The notes under the pieces were generated by a model that was not told the origin of the DNA, made no database searches, and was given only the letters and a program-made list of their open reading frames with translations. From Pseudomonas anatoliensis (GTDB lineage: Bacteria; Pseudomonadota; Gammaproteobacteria; Pseudomonadales; Pseudomonadaceae), in assembly GCF_017976235.1 (NCBI RefSeq), contig NZ_JACVHC010000001.1, forward strand, positions 434,001-498,000: DNA of 64,000 bases. The letters are read 5' to 3'. A program made the position numbers and the translations under genes. This document shows positions 7,148 through 15,879 of the stretch, piece by piece (the stretch's first letter is position 1; every line of letters starts with the position of its first letter).

Positions 7148-8529
7148 GATTCCAGCCCCTTGAGCAATTGCCGCGCGCGTTCGAGTACGTCCTGATCGAG
7201 CTGCGCCTTGATTCCGTCAAACCCGGAACCGCGCGTTGCATCCAGCCCCATCCGCGAGGTGGTGCCATTGACCGAGGACGACGGGTCGAGCGGACTGCCC
7301 GGCAAACCATCGATAGTGAAAATATCCAGATGCGGCTGGAAGTGCGTGGCCAGCGCCCATAGCACCTGGCTGTCGTCGCTGATGTCGATATCACTGTCCA
7401 CCGCGATCACGGTTTTCAGATACGGGTCCCAGCCGAGCAGGGCCAGCATGATCTGCCGCGCCTCGCCGTCGCGGCTCTGATCCAGCGCCACGTAGCAGTG
7501 AAAATGCGTGCCGGAGTTCGGATAGTGCACGGCGGTGACGGCGGGGAAACGTGCCCTGAGCTTCTCGCTCATCTCCGCTTCCCGCGGCAGGCGCGCAAGC
7601 GTCAGATGTTCGGCGTAACGACCGCCCATCACGTCAACCAGCCAGGCATCCTTGCGGCGAAGGAGGGTGTCGACGCGCAGCACATTGTTGGTCGAGCGAT
7701 CCGAGGAGTAACCACTGAATTCGCCGAACGGGCCTTCCTCGGCGTAGGCCGCCGGATCAATGGCGCCTTCCAGCACAAACTCGGCATACGCCGGAACCCC
7801 AATGCCATAGCGCGGGGTTTTCACCAGCTCCAGCGGCGCACCGAACAAACCGCCAGCCACCGCGCGTTCATCACTGCCATAGGGCAGGCGCGCCGCAGCG
7901 GCGAGCATGAACAATGGATGTGCGCCGACCACCATCGCCACGCGCAGTTCTTCGCCGCGCTCGCGGGCGGTTTGCAGCATCCGCCACAGGTGCCCGCGTG
8001 AGTGCAGACTGGTGGCGAGGGCCTGGCGGGCGTGGCGCATCGAGCGGTGGTAGCTCATGTTGGCGATGCCGGTCACCGAGTCTTCGGCAATGATGATCGC
8101 GTTGGTGATGTACGGCCCGCGATCACTGTCGAAATGCTTGAGCATCGGCAGCAATGCCAGGTCCAGCGCCTCGCCTTCGAAGACCTCATCGAGGATCGGG
8201 CCGCTCTCTACATAGCGCGGCGGGATTGGCTGGTTGGCGCGGGTCTGGAAGGTTTCGTGCAGTTGCGCAGGGGTTACGCCGAACAACCGGGCGATGCGGG
8301 TGCGGGAGGCGAACAGGTTGGTCGCGACCGGCACACCGAGGCTGCCGACGTTTTCGCAGATCAGCAGTGGATCGCGGCCCTGGGCGGCGAGGGCGTCGAC
8401 CAGGGCGGTGACGTCCTGATCGGCAGAAATCGGATGGGTGATGGTCAGCACATCGTCCGGGTACTCGCGGCGATAGGCATCGATGAATACGTGAAAATCC
8501 TGAGAATCGCCGAGCGTCGAACGGGTCAT
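7144..8529 (-). CDS. UbiD-family (prFMN-dependent) decarboxylase
   Basis: A 461-residue (de)carboxylase of the UbiD family, which uses prenylated FMN on alpha,beta-unsaturated or aromatic acids. The catalytic block EEGPFGEFSGYSSDRS holds Glu265 and Glu270, with the five-residue spacing of the family's paired acidic residues. An upstream Arg in ANMSYHRSMRH matches the conserved cofactor-site Arg. GGRYAEHLTLARLPREAEM and VDSDIDISDDSQVLWALATH are further family blocks. It is coupled to the UbiX-type gene, which would supply its cofactor. The two amidohydrolases upstream suggest a catabolic role rather than ubiquinone synthesis. Substrate unknown. Confidence 0.87.
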   Translation of the reverse strand: MTRSTLGDSQDFHVFIDAYRREYPDDVLTITHPISADQDVTALVDALAAQGRDPLLICENVGSLGVPVATNLFASRTRIARLFGVTPAQLHETFQTRANQPIPPRYVESGPILDEVFEGEALDLALLPMLKHFDSDRGPYITNAIIIAEDSVTGIANMSYHRSMRHARQALATSLHSRGHLWRMLQTARERGEELRVAMVVGAHPLFMLAAAARLPYGSDERAVAGGLFGAPLELVKTPRYGIGVPAYAEFVLEGAIDPAAYAEEGPFGEFSGYSSDRSTNNVLRVDTLLRRKDAWLVDVMGGRYAEHLTLARLPREAEMSEKLRARFPAVTAVHYPNSGTHFHCYVALDQSRDGEARQIMLALLGWDPYLKTVIAVDSDIDISDDSQVLWALATHFQPHLDIFTIDGLPGSPLDPSSSVNGTTSRMGLDATRGSGFDGIKAQLDQDVLERARQLLKGLES

Positions 8530-8680
8530 GGTTTCACCTCGTAAAAAGCAGGCACGCAGGGGTGAGAGGGCGTTCGATCGACAAGCCGTTGGCCTGCCGG
8601 TCGAGCGAACGCCGGGTCATCTTCGTGCCTGTAAAGTCGCTGTGTGCTCTGTGCGCGGATCCCCTGTGGCGAGGGCCTTT

Positions 8681-8812
8681 GTGGCGAGGGGATTTATCCC
8701 CGATCGGCTGCGAAGCAGTCGTAAAACCAGTCAACGCGGTTTGCCTGATACAACGCGGTGGCAGGTTTTGGGGCCGCTGCGCAGCCCATCGGGGATAAAT
8801 CCCCTCACCACA
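8681..8812. repeat. GGGGATTTATCCCC-type repeat pair, plus a decayed extra arm
   Basis: A head-to-head pair as at 5113 lies in the 318-bp spacer between the UbiD gene and the first amidohydrolase. A partial left arm (CTGTGGCGAGGGCCTTT, 8664-8680) sits just before the full one, as if from a local duplication. No promoter is obvious. The spacer may break the amidohydrolase-UbiD transcription unit. Confidence 0.82.
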
Positions 8813-8847
8813 GAAAACTCCATTTCCACACTAAGGTTTGCGTAAAG

Positions 8848-9753
8848 TCAGAGGTACGTCGTGGTCAGGCGTATGTCGGCTTCAACCAGATCCTTGGGCG
8901 GTGGCGTCGGTTCGATCCCGCACAACCGGGCAATGTTGTTGCCCAGGTAGTCTTCCAGATGATCCTCATCGATCCCCAGACCCTGCGGCGCTGGCGAGCA
9001 CAGCACCTCCAGTTCACGCAGCCACATGCCCGGTTCGTTCGGCGGTGAATCAGTGCCGAACACAATCTTGTTGCGCGGCAGCTCCTTGGCGAACTCGACG
9101 ATCCGTGACTGGAAGCACCAACCCGATTCGCAGTACACGTTCGGCGTGTCCATCGCCATCCAGAACGCTTCGAACGAGTAGTTGCCGCCGGTCTGAATAC
9201 CGAAGTGGCCGATGATGAAATTGACCATCGGGAACTCGCGGATGATCGGGTAAAACATCGTCGGAATCGTGTACGGGCCATCGCCTGTGTGGATCAGCAC
9301 CACGATGTTGTATTTGGCGCAGACTTTCATCGCCGGACGCAGCCAGTCCAGCGCCCGGTCCGGGCGATAGCCGTGCATGTTGGCGTGCAGCTTGAGCATC
9401 TTGAAACCGTATTCCTTGATATGGAATTCCAGCTCCGCCGCACCGTTTTCCGGCCCCCAGCGCGGGTTGAAGTTGAAGTTGCCGATGAAGCGGTCCGGGT
9501 ACTTCATGCACAGTTCGGCGATGTACGACATGTAGTCGCGCACGCCCTCACGGCCACGGCGGTTGCCGTCGCGATAACCGGTGTTGCCCGGTGGCGGCTG
9601 GATGAAACCCATGTCGATGCGGCGAGGTTTGCCGTTGATCATGTACGGGCCGTCCATCAACTTGAGCATGCGCTCGCCAGTGAACGGTTCGCCGGTGTGG
9701 CGCCAGGCCTCGTCGACCAGGTTGGTGGGGTGCAGATGGGTGTCGATGATCAT
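8848..9753 (-). CDS. ACMSD-like amidohydrolase (amidohydrolase 2 family)
   Basis: A 301-residue TIM-barrel hydrolase or decarboxylase related to aminocarboxymuconate-semialdehyde decarboxylase. All expected ligands are present: the HxH in MIIDTHLHPTN (His6, His8), His155 in VLIHTGDGPY, His183 in IIGHFGIQTGG and Asp235 in VFGTDSPPNEPG. Members of this family decarboxylate or hydrolyse aromatic or muconate-type acids through one divalent metal. It starts 4 bp after the end of a close paralogue that lacks the HxH, so the two are co-translated and may form a heteromer. Nearby UbiD/UbiX genes point to degradation of an aromatic acid. Substrate unknown. Confidence 0.85.
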   Translation of the reverse strand: MIIDTHLHPTNLVDEAWRHTGEPFTGERMLKLMDGPYMINGKPRRIDMGFIQPPPGNTGYRDGNRRGREGVRDYMSYIAELCMKYPDRFIGNFNFNPRWGPENGAAELEFHIKEYGFKMLKLHANMHGYRPDRALDWLRPAMKVCAKYNIVVLIHTGDGPYTIPTMFYPIIREFPMVNFIIGHFGIQTGGNYSFEAFWMAMDTPNVYCESGWCFQSRIVEFAKELPRNKIVFGTDSPPNEPGMWLRELEVLCSPAPQGLGIDEDHLEDYLGNNIARLCGIEPTPPPKDLVEADIRLTTTYL

Positions 9754-9757
9754 CGGT

Positions 9758-10687
9758 TCAGCTCCTGGCCAGTTGAGTGGTGACGGGGCGCTTGAGTTGC
9801 GCCTCTGCTTCGGAAACGGAACGCGGTGGCGGGGTTGGCTCGAGGCCGATCATCCGCGCGGTGTTGTTGCCCAGGTACTCTTCGAGGGTGTCTTCGTCGA
9901 GGTTGAGGCCCTGCGGCGGCTCATGACACAGCACTTCGAGCAGACGCAGCCACATGCCCGGTTCATTCGGCGGGGTGTCGGTGCCGAAGAGGATTTTGTG
10001 CGTCGGCAGGACCTTGGCGAATTCGACGATCCGCGATTGCAGGCACCAGCCCGACTCGCAGTAGACGTTGGGCAATTCCATCGCCCATTGCATCGGTTCG
10101 AACACGTAGACGCCACCGGTCTGCACGCCAAAGTGAGCCATGATGAAATCGACGTTGGGAAACTCCTTGATCATCGGCACCCATTCCGACGGGATGCTGT
10201 ACGGCCCGTCGCCGGTGTGCAGCTTGACCGGGATGCCCAGCTCGGCGCATTTCTCGAAGCAGGGGCGCACCCAGTCCAGCGCACGGTCCGGGCGATAGGC
10301 GTGCATGTTGGCCTGCATCTGAACCATCTTGAAGCCGTGTTCCTTGACGTAGCGCTCGATTGCCTCGACGCCGTTTTCCACGCCGCAGCGCGGGTTATAG
10401 ACGAAGCAGCCGATGAACCGGTCCGGGTAGGTCTGGACCATTTTCAGGGTGTAGGCCATGTAGGCGTCGATGGATTCACGGCCGGTCAGGTCGCCGTCGG
10501 TCCAGGTGTAGATGGTGTTGCCCTGCGGCGGCTGGATGAAGGCTTTGTCGATGCGGCGAGGCTTGCCGTTGACCATGTAGGGGCCATCCATCATCTCCAG
10601 CAGACGCTCGCCGGTGAACGGGTCTCCGTCATGCCTCCAGGCGAGGTCCACCAGATCGGTGGGATAGCAGCTGATATCGATGATCAT
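9758..10687 (-). CDS. ACMSD-like amidohydrolase paralogue lacking the HxH metal motif
   Basis: A 309-residue paralogue of the next gene, similar along its whole length (shared blocks GKPRRID, YRPDRALDW, TGDGPY, HFG.QTGG, YCESGWC and FGTD.PPNEPGMWLR). At the N-terminus the metal motif is changed: MIIDISCYPTD replaces MIIDTHLHPTN, so both HxH histidines become Ser6 and Tyr8. His157, His185 and Asp237 remain. The protein probably binds metal differently or acts as a structural or regulatory partner of the intact paralogue. I chose the ATG at 10687 by alignment with the paralogue; an upstream in-frame ATG (10741) adds 18 unrelated residues. It is first in the operon. Confidence 0.83.
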   Translation of the reverse strand: MIIDISCYPTDLVDLAWRHDGDPFTGERLLEMMDGPYMVNGKPRRIDKAFIQPPQGNTIYTWTDGDLTGRESIDAYMAYTLKMVQTYPDRFIGCFVYNPRCGVENGVEAIERYVKEHGFKMVQMQANMHAYRPDRALDWVRPCFEKCAELGIPVKLHTGDGPYSIPSEWVPMIKEFPNVDFIMAHFGVQTGGVYVFEPMQWAMELPNVYCESGWCLQSRIVEFAKVLPTHKILFGTDTPPNEPGMWLRLLEVLCHEPPQGLNLDEDTLEEYLGNNTARMIGLEPTPPPRSVSEAEAQLKRPVTTQLARS

Positions 10688-11005
10688 TGAAGTCGATCTC
10701 CTGATAGCGGGGAAGGGAGCCTTGCGGCTCTCGGCAACCACGTCCCGGGCAATCGGCCATTTCTATGCGCAAGACACGCGCATTCCCTCGCCTGGTCGCA
10801 TCCGGCCCGGGTGGGTGGCTGCTGAGGGCGAGTATTGGAAAGGGGGGAGGGGTTCGTACAATATTAATTGGGCGCGGTGGTGATACTTGAACGATATGGT
10901 TTTGGTTTTTGCTTCTGTAGAGACTGCACCGGCGCTATCGCGAGCAGGCTCACTCCTACAGGGGAACGCATTCCAACTGTAGGAGTGAGCCTGCTCGCGA
11001 TAGCG
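10688..11005. repeat. Spacer with an inverted REP pair (about 10920-11005)
   Basis: The first 220 bp of this spacer, upstream of the amidohydrolase operon, hold no recognisable gene; AT-rich ACAATATTAATT (about 10858) may belong to a promoter. The right end holds two facing REP palindromes (TATCGCGAGCAGGCTCACTC and GTAGGAGTGAGCCTGCTCGC) that touch the stop codon of the LysR gene. Confidence 0.7.
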
Positions 11006-11896
11006 TCAAGTTTGTGTACGCAAGGCCAATTCTTTAATCACCTCAACCACCGGCGCCACGCGCTCAGCCTGCCCGTGTGGCCACACGGCGTAGAGGTTGT
11101 AGTGCGCCGCAATCTGCGCCTCGTTCAGCGCCACCAACCGTCCGCTGCGCAATGCATCGGCGGCCAGTAATCCACGCACCAGTCCCGCGCCGACGCCAGC
11201 CTCGGCGGCGGCAATCAGATTTGCCGCGTTATCAAAAATCACCCGTGCCGTGGGTTCGGCCGGTGTCATCCCGGCAGCATCCAGCCAGGGAATCCACGAG
11301 CGCCGCGTATACCCCAGCAACGGTAACTCAAGCACTTGCGCCGGACTCAATGGCAACTGCAAACCATGCCGTTCCAGCAACTCAGGCGAAGCCACCGCCA
11401 TCACCCGGTCGCCACAGATTTGCGTTATCTCACAGTCGTCCCAATCGCCATATCCGTAACGCAACGCCAGATCGACCCGTTCAAACGTGCTGCGATCACT
11501 GCGCGGCATCGACAGCAGCGTCACCTCGTAATCCGGCAGGCCATCGAGCAACTGGGGCAGGCGGGGATTGAGCCAGCTCTGCGCCAGTTCACTGTCGACA
11601 TCCAGCGTCAACCGCTGCGCCACGCTGCGGTTTTTTACCGAGGACAACGCCCGATCAATCTGCGCCAGCCCGTCCGATAACACGCTGGCAAACAACTGCC
11701 CGGCGTCCGTCAGGTTGCTGCCGCCACCTTCACGCACGAACAACGGCTGGCCGATGAAATCTTCCAGCGCACGGATCTGCTGGCTGATCGCGCTATGAGT
11801 CAAATCGAGTTTGCGCGCAGCGCTCGAAAAACTGCCGCTGCGCGCCGCGTGAATAAACGCGCTCATGGACTGCACCGACGGGTATCGCTTGTACAT
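11006..11896 (-). CDS. LysR-family transcriptional regulator
   Basis: A 296-residue regulator with an N-terminal winged helix-turn-helix (FIHAARSGSFSSAARKLDLT, then HSAISQQIRALEDFIGQPLF) and a C-terminal substrate-binding domain of the GcvA/AmpR-like type (SELAQSWLNPRLPQL, DLALRYGYGDW). The start is ATG 11896 (MYKRYPSVQSM); upstream in-frame codons run into the divergent promoter. It is transcribed divergently from the molybdenum oxidoreductase genes at 12015 with a 118-bp gap, the usual arrangement for a LysR controlling its neighbour. The effector is unknown. It could also act on the amidohydrolase operon. Confidence 0.87.
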   Translation of the reverse strand: MYKRYPSVQSMSAFIHAARSGSFSSAARKLDLTHSAISQQIRALEDFIGQPLFVREGGGSNLTDAGQLFASVLSDGLAQIDRALSSVKNRSVAQRLTLDVDSELAQSWLNPRLPQLLDGLPDYEVTLLSMPRSDRSTFERVDLALRYGYGDWDDCEITQICGDRVMAVASPELLERHGLQLPLSPAQVLELPLLGYTRRSWIPWLDAAGMTPAEPTARVIFDNAANLIAAAEAGVGAGLVRGLLAADALRSGRLVALNEAQIAAHYNLYAVWPHGQAERVAPVVEVIKELALRTQT

Positions 11897-12014
11897 GTTG
11901 TTAGTCCTGCTTACACCGGTTGGCAGAAATCGTCGCTGGCCGGGGATTGCCGTGGCTTCCAATAATCGGTGACCAGGCCCGCACAAAGACGGGCCGCTCT
12001 CTTGGAGCCTGACA

Positions 12015-12479
12015 ATGATTACATTCACGGTAAATGGCGAACGACGCGAGCTGGATGAGGCGTCCCCCTCCATGCCCTTGTTATGGGTCTTGCGTGATCA
12101 GTTGAAACTCACCGGCACCAAATTCGGTTGTGGCATGGGCCTGTGTGGTGCCTGCACCGTGCATCTGGACGGTGTAGCCGTGCGTTCCTGCCAGTTGCCG
12201 CTGGCCGCCGTCGCGGGCCACAGCATCACCACCATCGAAGGCTTGTCGCCGACGCAAAACCATCCGTTGCAACTGGCCTGGGTCGCCGAAGATGTGCCGC
12301 AATGCGGCTACTGTCAATCGGGGCAGATCATGTCGGCGGCGGCGTTGCTCAACACTGGCGCGGCAGTCACTGATGATTCGATCCGCAACGCCATGTCCGG
12401 CAACATCTGCCGCTGCGGCACCTACGGGCGCATCAACAAAGCCATCAAACGCGCGGCGACTGCGCCGAAGGAGGCTTGA
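12015..12479 (+). CDS. Two [2Fe-2S] cluster subunit of a xanthine-oxidase-family dehydrogenase (IorA-like)
   Basis: A 154-residue small electron-transfer subunit. The plant-type ferredoxin ligands are Cys39, Cys44, Cys47 ([16 protein letters not shown]) and Cys59. The second cluster uses Cys97, Cys100 (QCGYCQSGQ), Cys132 and Cys134 ([10 protein letters not shown]). It passes electrons from the molybdenum site of the following gene to an outside acceptor. The gene overlaps the large-subunit start by one base in ATGA. A TTGGAG ribosome site precedes ATG 12015, and a small GGCCCG...CGGGCC hairpin lies in its leader (11976-11995). Isoquinoline 1-oxidoreductase is the closest named family; the true substrate is unknown. 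Confidence 0.88.
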   Translation: MITFTVNGERRELDEASPSMPLLWVLRDQLKLTGTKFGCGMGLCGACTVHLDGVAVRSCQLPLAAVAGHSITTIEGLSPTQNHPLQLAWVAEDVPQCGYCQSGQIMSAAALLNTGAAVTDDSIRNAMSGNICRCGTYGRINKAIKRAATAPKEA

Positions 12480-14689
12480 TGAGCCTTCTCGATGATAGCT
12501 GTGCCGAGCTGCCGCGCCGGGTGTTTCTCAAACAAGCGGTCACGGTCGCGTCAGGTCTGGCGATTGCCCTGTATCTGCCGAGCGGCATGGCGACAGACCC
12601 GAAGGCCCCGGCCCCGGCCAGCGAATTCGAGCCCAATGCCTGGGTGCGCGTGTTGCCCGATGGCACGGTGAAACTGGTGGTGCACAAGCACGATTCCGGC
12701 ACCGGTACGCATACCGCGCTAGCCGCGTGCGTGGCCGAGGAGTTGGACGTAAATCCGATGACCGTTCAGGTGATTACTCCGGAAGATCCGTTCTTCGAAA
12801 CCTACATTCATCCGATCTGGAAAGTCTTCTCCACGGGCGGCAGCACCAGCGTTTCGCTGGAGTACGACCGCTTGCGTATGGCCGGTGCCACGGCGCGGGC
12901 GTTGCTGATCACGGCGGCGGCCAGGCAGTGGAAAGTCAGCCCCGAGAGTTGTTCCACCGAGGAAGGTCGGGTCGTTCATCCAACGAGCAAACGCAGCCTG
13001 GGTTACGGCGAACTCGTCGGCGTGGCGGCGCATCTGCCGGCACCCGACAAGGTCACGCTGAAGGATCCGTCGCAGTTCAAGTACATCGGTAAATTACGCC
13101 ATAAACGCGACGCGGCGGCCAAGGTCTGCGGCCAGTTCAAGTACAGCATCGACGTGCAGTTGCCGGGGATGCTGGTGGCGGTGATCCAGCGTGCGCCGGT
13201 TGTGGGAGCAAAAGTGCTCAGCGTGGGCTCGGCGGCAACGTTACGGGTGCCCGGCGTGCGCAAAGTGATCGCGATTCCCGGGCGGCCCGACGTGCTTGGC
13301 GGCAATCTGGAAGGTGTCGCGGTGTTGGCCGATACGTACTGGGCGGCGCAGGAGGGGCGCAAGCTACTGGACATCCAGTGGAGTGATTCGGCGCTGGCCG
13401 GGTTCGACAGCGACCAGTTGTTCAGCGCGCAAGCCAAAGCCATCGGCGATCCGCAAGCGCAAGTCGTCAACGCCATGACTCAAGGCGATGTCGCCGGGCA
13501 ATGGGCGGGCGCAGCGCAACTGCTCGAAGCCGATTACACCATGCCCTACAAGGTGCAAAACCCGCTGGAACCGATCTGCATCACCGCACAAGTGAAAGAC
13601 AAGGCCATCACCTATTGGGGCGGCGTGCAGGTGCCGTCCTCGGCGCTGGAAGCGGCGCGAACCGTGTGTGGGATCGACAAGGCCAACGTGACCATCCATG
13701 AGTTGGTCTCTGGCGGCAGTTTTGGTGCGCGGGAGGCCAAATACTGGTTGTTCGAAGTGGCCTATCTGGCGCAGAAAACCGCTGTGCCGGTGAAGCTGCT
13801 CAACAGCCGCGAAGACGAAATGCACGCGCTGTTCTATCACCCGGCAACGCTGAACCGGATCAAAGGTGCGCTGGACGCTCAGGGGATACTCAGCGCATTG
13901 CAATTGCACGCGGTGTCGCCCGCCTCGCCGGAGCAGTGGGAACCGGGTTACTTCCAGCGCCCGGATCACATGGATTACAGCACCACCGAAGCCATCACAG
14001 CGTGGGACTTCGCCTACCGTCCACCGCATCTGCAACTGAATTGGGTCAAGCACGAAAGCAACGTGCCCAGCGGTTGGTATCGCTCGGTGAGTTTCATTCC
14101 AAACGTGTTCGCCGTGGAAAGCTTCATGGACGAACTGGCCCACGCGGCCGGTGCCGATCCGCTGGCATTCCGCCTGGCCAACATGCAGGAGCGGCCGCGC
14201 CATGTAGCGGTGCTCAAGCAGGCCGCCGAGCGCGCCGGATGGGGCCAACCGTTGCCGCCGGGCACGGCCCTGGGGATCGCGACCAATCAGGGTTACACCA
14301 GTTTTATCGCAGTGGTAGCGCGAGTTACGACGGTAGACGGCAAGGCCCGCGTCGAGAAACTCACCTGCGTGGTCGATTGTGGCTTGGCCGTGTCGCCGGG
14401 CGGTGTCGAGGAACAGATCTACGGCGGCCTGATGTGGGGCTTGGGGCATGCGTTGTTTGACAAGCTCGATATCAAACAGGGCAGGGTGGTGCAGAGCAAT
14501 TTCCACGACTATCGCGTTGCGCGCATGTCCGACATGCCGGCCACCGACATCGTTGTGCTGGACGGTGAGCCGAGTAAACCCGGCGGCGTTGGTGAACTGG
14601 GCAGCCCGTCCGTGGTGCCGGCTATCGCCAATGCGCTGTTCGCACTGACCGGCGTGCGGCAGCGCTCGACACCGTTGAGTTTGGGGTAA
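12479..14689 (+). CDS. Molybdopterin-binding large subunit, IorB-like, Tat-exported
   Basis: A 736-residue molybdenum hydroxylase large subunit. The N-terminus carries a twin-arginine signal (LPRRVFLKQAVTVASGLAIA), so it is probably exported folded to the periplasm, as in other IorB-type enzymes that lack the FAD subunit. Family blocks include HKHDSGTGTHTALA, GGSTSVSLEYDRLR, ELVSGGSFGAREAKYW and VVDCGLAVSPGGVEEQIYGG, with GGVGELGSPSVVPAIANALF near the C-terminus carrying the active-site Glu. Electrons would leave through the upstream Fe-S subunit, probably to a cytochrome; no cytochrome c or XdhC chaperone gene is adjacent. The ATG at 12479 overlaps the previous stop. Confidence 0.87.
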   Translation: MSLLDDSCAELPRRVFLKQAVTVASGLAIALYLPSGMATDPKAPAPASEFEPNAWVRVLPDGTVKLVVHKHDSGTGTHTALAACVAEELDVNPMTVQVITPEDPFFETYIHPIWKVFSTGGSTSVSLEYDRLRMAGATARALLITAAARQWKVSPESCSTEEGRVVHPTSKRSLGYGELVGVAAHLPAPDKVTLKDPSQFKYIGKLRHKRDAAAKVCGQFKYSIDVQLPGMLVAVIQRAPVVGAKVLSVGSAATLRVPGVRKVIAIPGRPDVLGGNLEGVAVLADTYWAAQEGRKLLDIQWSDSALAGFDSDQLFSAQAKAIGDPQAQVVNAMTQGDVAGQWAGAAQLLEADYTMPYKVQNPLEPICITAQVKDKAITYWGGVQVPSSALEAARTVCGIDKANVTIHELVSGGSFGAREAKYWLFEVAYLAQKTAVPVKLLNSREDEMHALFYHPATLNRIKGALDAQGILSALQLHAVSPASPEQWEPGYFQRPDHMDYSTTEAITAWDFAYRPPHLQLNWVKHESNVPSGWYRSVSFIPNVFAVESFMDELAHAAGADPLAFRLANMQERPRHVAVLKQAAERAGWGQPLPPGTALGIATNQGYTSFIAVVARVTTVDGKARVEKLTCVVDCGLAVSPGGVEEQIYGGLMWGLGHALFDKLDIKQGRVVQSNFHDYRVARMSDMPATDIVVLDGEPSKPGGVGELGSPSVVPAIANALFALTGVRQRSTPLSLG

Positions 14690-14695
14690 GCGGCC

Positions 14696-15580
14696 ATGGA
14701 CCTGCGTCTGCTGCGGTATTTCATGGCCCTGGCCGATGAGCTGCATTTCGGCCGTGCCGCCGAGCGGCTGCACATCTGTCAGCCGCCGTTGAGCCAACAG
14801 ATTCGTCTGCTGGAAGAGGAACTCGGCACGCCGCTGTTCGAGCGCAGTCATCATCGCGTCGAGCTGACCGCAGCGGGGCAGATGCTCAAGGAGCAGGCGC
14901 CGCTGGTGTTCGAACAGCTTGAACGCGCCCTGGACCTGACCCGGCAAACCGGGCGCGGGCAGCTCGGTGAGCTGGAAATCGGCATGATCAGCTCGGTGAT
15001 GGTCGGCGTGCTGCCCAAGGCGCTGCATCTTTTTCGCGAGCGCTATCCGCAAGTCACCTGGCGTTTGCATGAAATGACCCCGGCGGCGCAGGTCAAGGCA
15101 TTGAAGGAGAAACGCATCGACGCCTGTGTGTTCCGCGTGGGCTATGACGACCCGCAACTGCGCAATGAATTGCTGATCTACGAGCCGATTCATGTGGTGA
15201 TGCCAGCGGATCATCCGTTGGCTGGCCGCGAAGTGTTGGCCCCGGCGGATCTGGCGCTGGAGCCGTTTGTCGCGCTGGAGCTGAAGCAGTCACGGTTTGC
15301 CAATTTCCTCTACCAGTGCTGCATTCAGGCCGGCTTCACGCCGCAGATCCGTCAGCAAGTGATCGAGGTGCAGACCCTGCTCAGCCTGGTGCGTGCGGGT
15401 TTTGGCGTGTCGCTGTTGCCAGCGTCCATCGAACAGTTGGCGCCGGCGGGACTGGTGTTCCGCAACTTGACCCCGGCGTTGCCGGAAGTGCCGTTGTACG
15501 CCACCTATCGCGCGGACGATGCTTCGCCGGTGCTCAAGCTGTTTCTCGATACCTTGCGTGAATTGCGCGAAAACCCCTAA
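14696..15580 (+). CDS. LysR-family transcriptional regulator
   Basis: A 294-residue LysR protein with a textbook N-terminal helix-turn-helix (MDLRLLRYFMALADELHFGR, then AAERLHICQPPLSQQIRLLE) and a C-terminal effector domain of the CatR/BenM type (IGMISSVMVGVLPKALHLFR, MPADHPLAGREVL). It starts six bases after the oxidoreductase stop in the same direction, so it is probably the last gene of that operon. Together with the divergent LysR at 11006 it puts the oxidoreductase between two LysR genes. Aromatic-acid effectors are common for this subgroup, but the ligand here is unknown. Confidence 0.87.
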   Translation: MDLRLLRYFMALADELHFGRAAERLHICQPPLSQQIRLLEEELGTPLFERSHHRVELTAAGQMLKEQAPLVFEQLERALDLTRQTGRGQLGELEIGMISSVMVGVLPKALHLFRERYPQVTWRLHEMTPAAQVKALKEKRIDACVFRVGYDDPQLRNELLIYEPIHVVMPADHPLAGREVLAPADLALEPFVALELKQSRFANFLYQCCIQAGFTPQIRQQVIEVQTLLSLVRAGFGVSLLPASIEQLAPAGLVFRNLTPALPEVPLYATYRADDASPVLKLFLDTLRELRENP

Positions 15581-15584
15581 ACCC

Positions 15585-15673
15585 CTGTAGGAGCTGCCGA
15601 AGGCTGCGATCTTTTGACTTTGGTTTTTAAAAACAAGATCAAAAGATCGCAGCCTTCGGCAGCTCCTACAGGG
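15585..15673. repeat. R-type palindromic repeat, inverted pair
   Basis: Facing arms CTGTAGGAGCTGCCGAAGGC and the complement, with core GCGATCTTTTGA and spacer TTTGGTTTTTAAAAACAAG. It lies immediately after the LysR stop, where it could act as a transcript-end hairpin, and its right arm runs into the 24-bp tandem repeat. Confidence 0.88.
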
Positions 15674-15814
15674 TATGCGTGTCGTGCGAGTACAGGGTAT
15701 GCGTGTCGTGCGAGTACAGGGGATGCGTGTCGTGCGAGTACAGGGGATGTGTGTCGTGCGAATACAGGGGATGTCTGTCGTGCGAATACAGGGGATGTGT
15801 GTTGTGCAAAATAG
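15671..15814. repeat. 24-bp minisatellite, five full copies and one degenerate copy
   Basis: Units GGGTATGCGTGTCGTGCGAG plus TACA repeat head to tail at 15671, 15695, 15719, 15743 and 15767, and a decayed sixth copy begins at 15791. Mutations build up along the array (GGGTATGCG to GGGGATGTG). It starts exactly at the end of the R-type palindrome and ends 65 bp before the PAS-LuxR gene, so it lies in that gene's promoter region. Confidence 0.9.
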
Positions 15815-15879
15815 CGGCGCACGATCACGGTGCCGTGCGGTCGTAACCTTCACATGGGCGTATCACTTGTGGAGATCCA

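Noticed and set aside
13364..15214. 616-codon open frame on the minus strand over the molybdenum hydroxylase and LysR genes
   Set aside because: It crosses two well-supported genes on the plus strand and has the low-complexity His/Arg/Gln make-up of an antisense frame.
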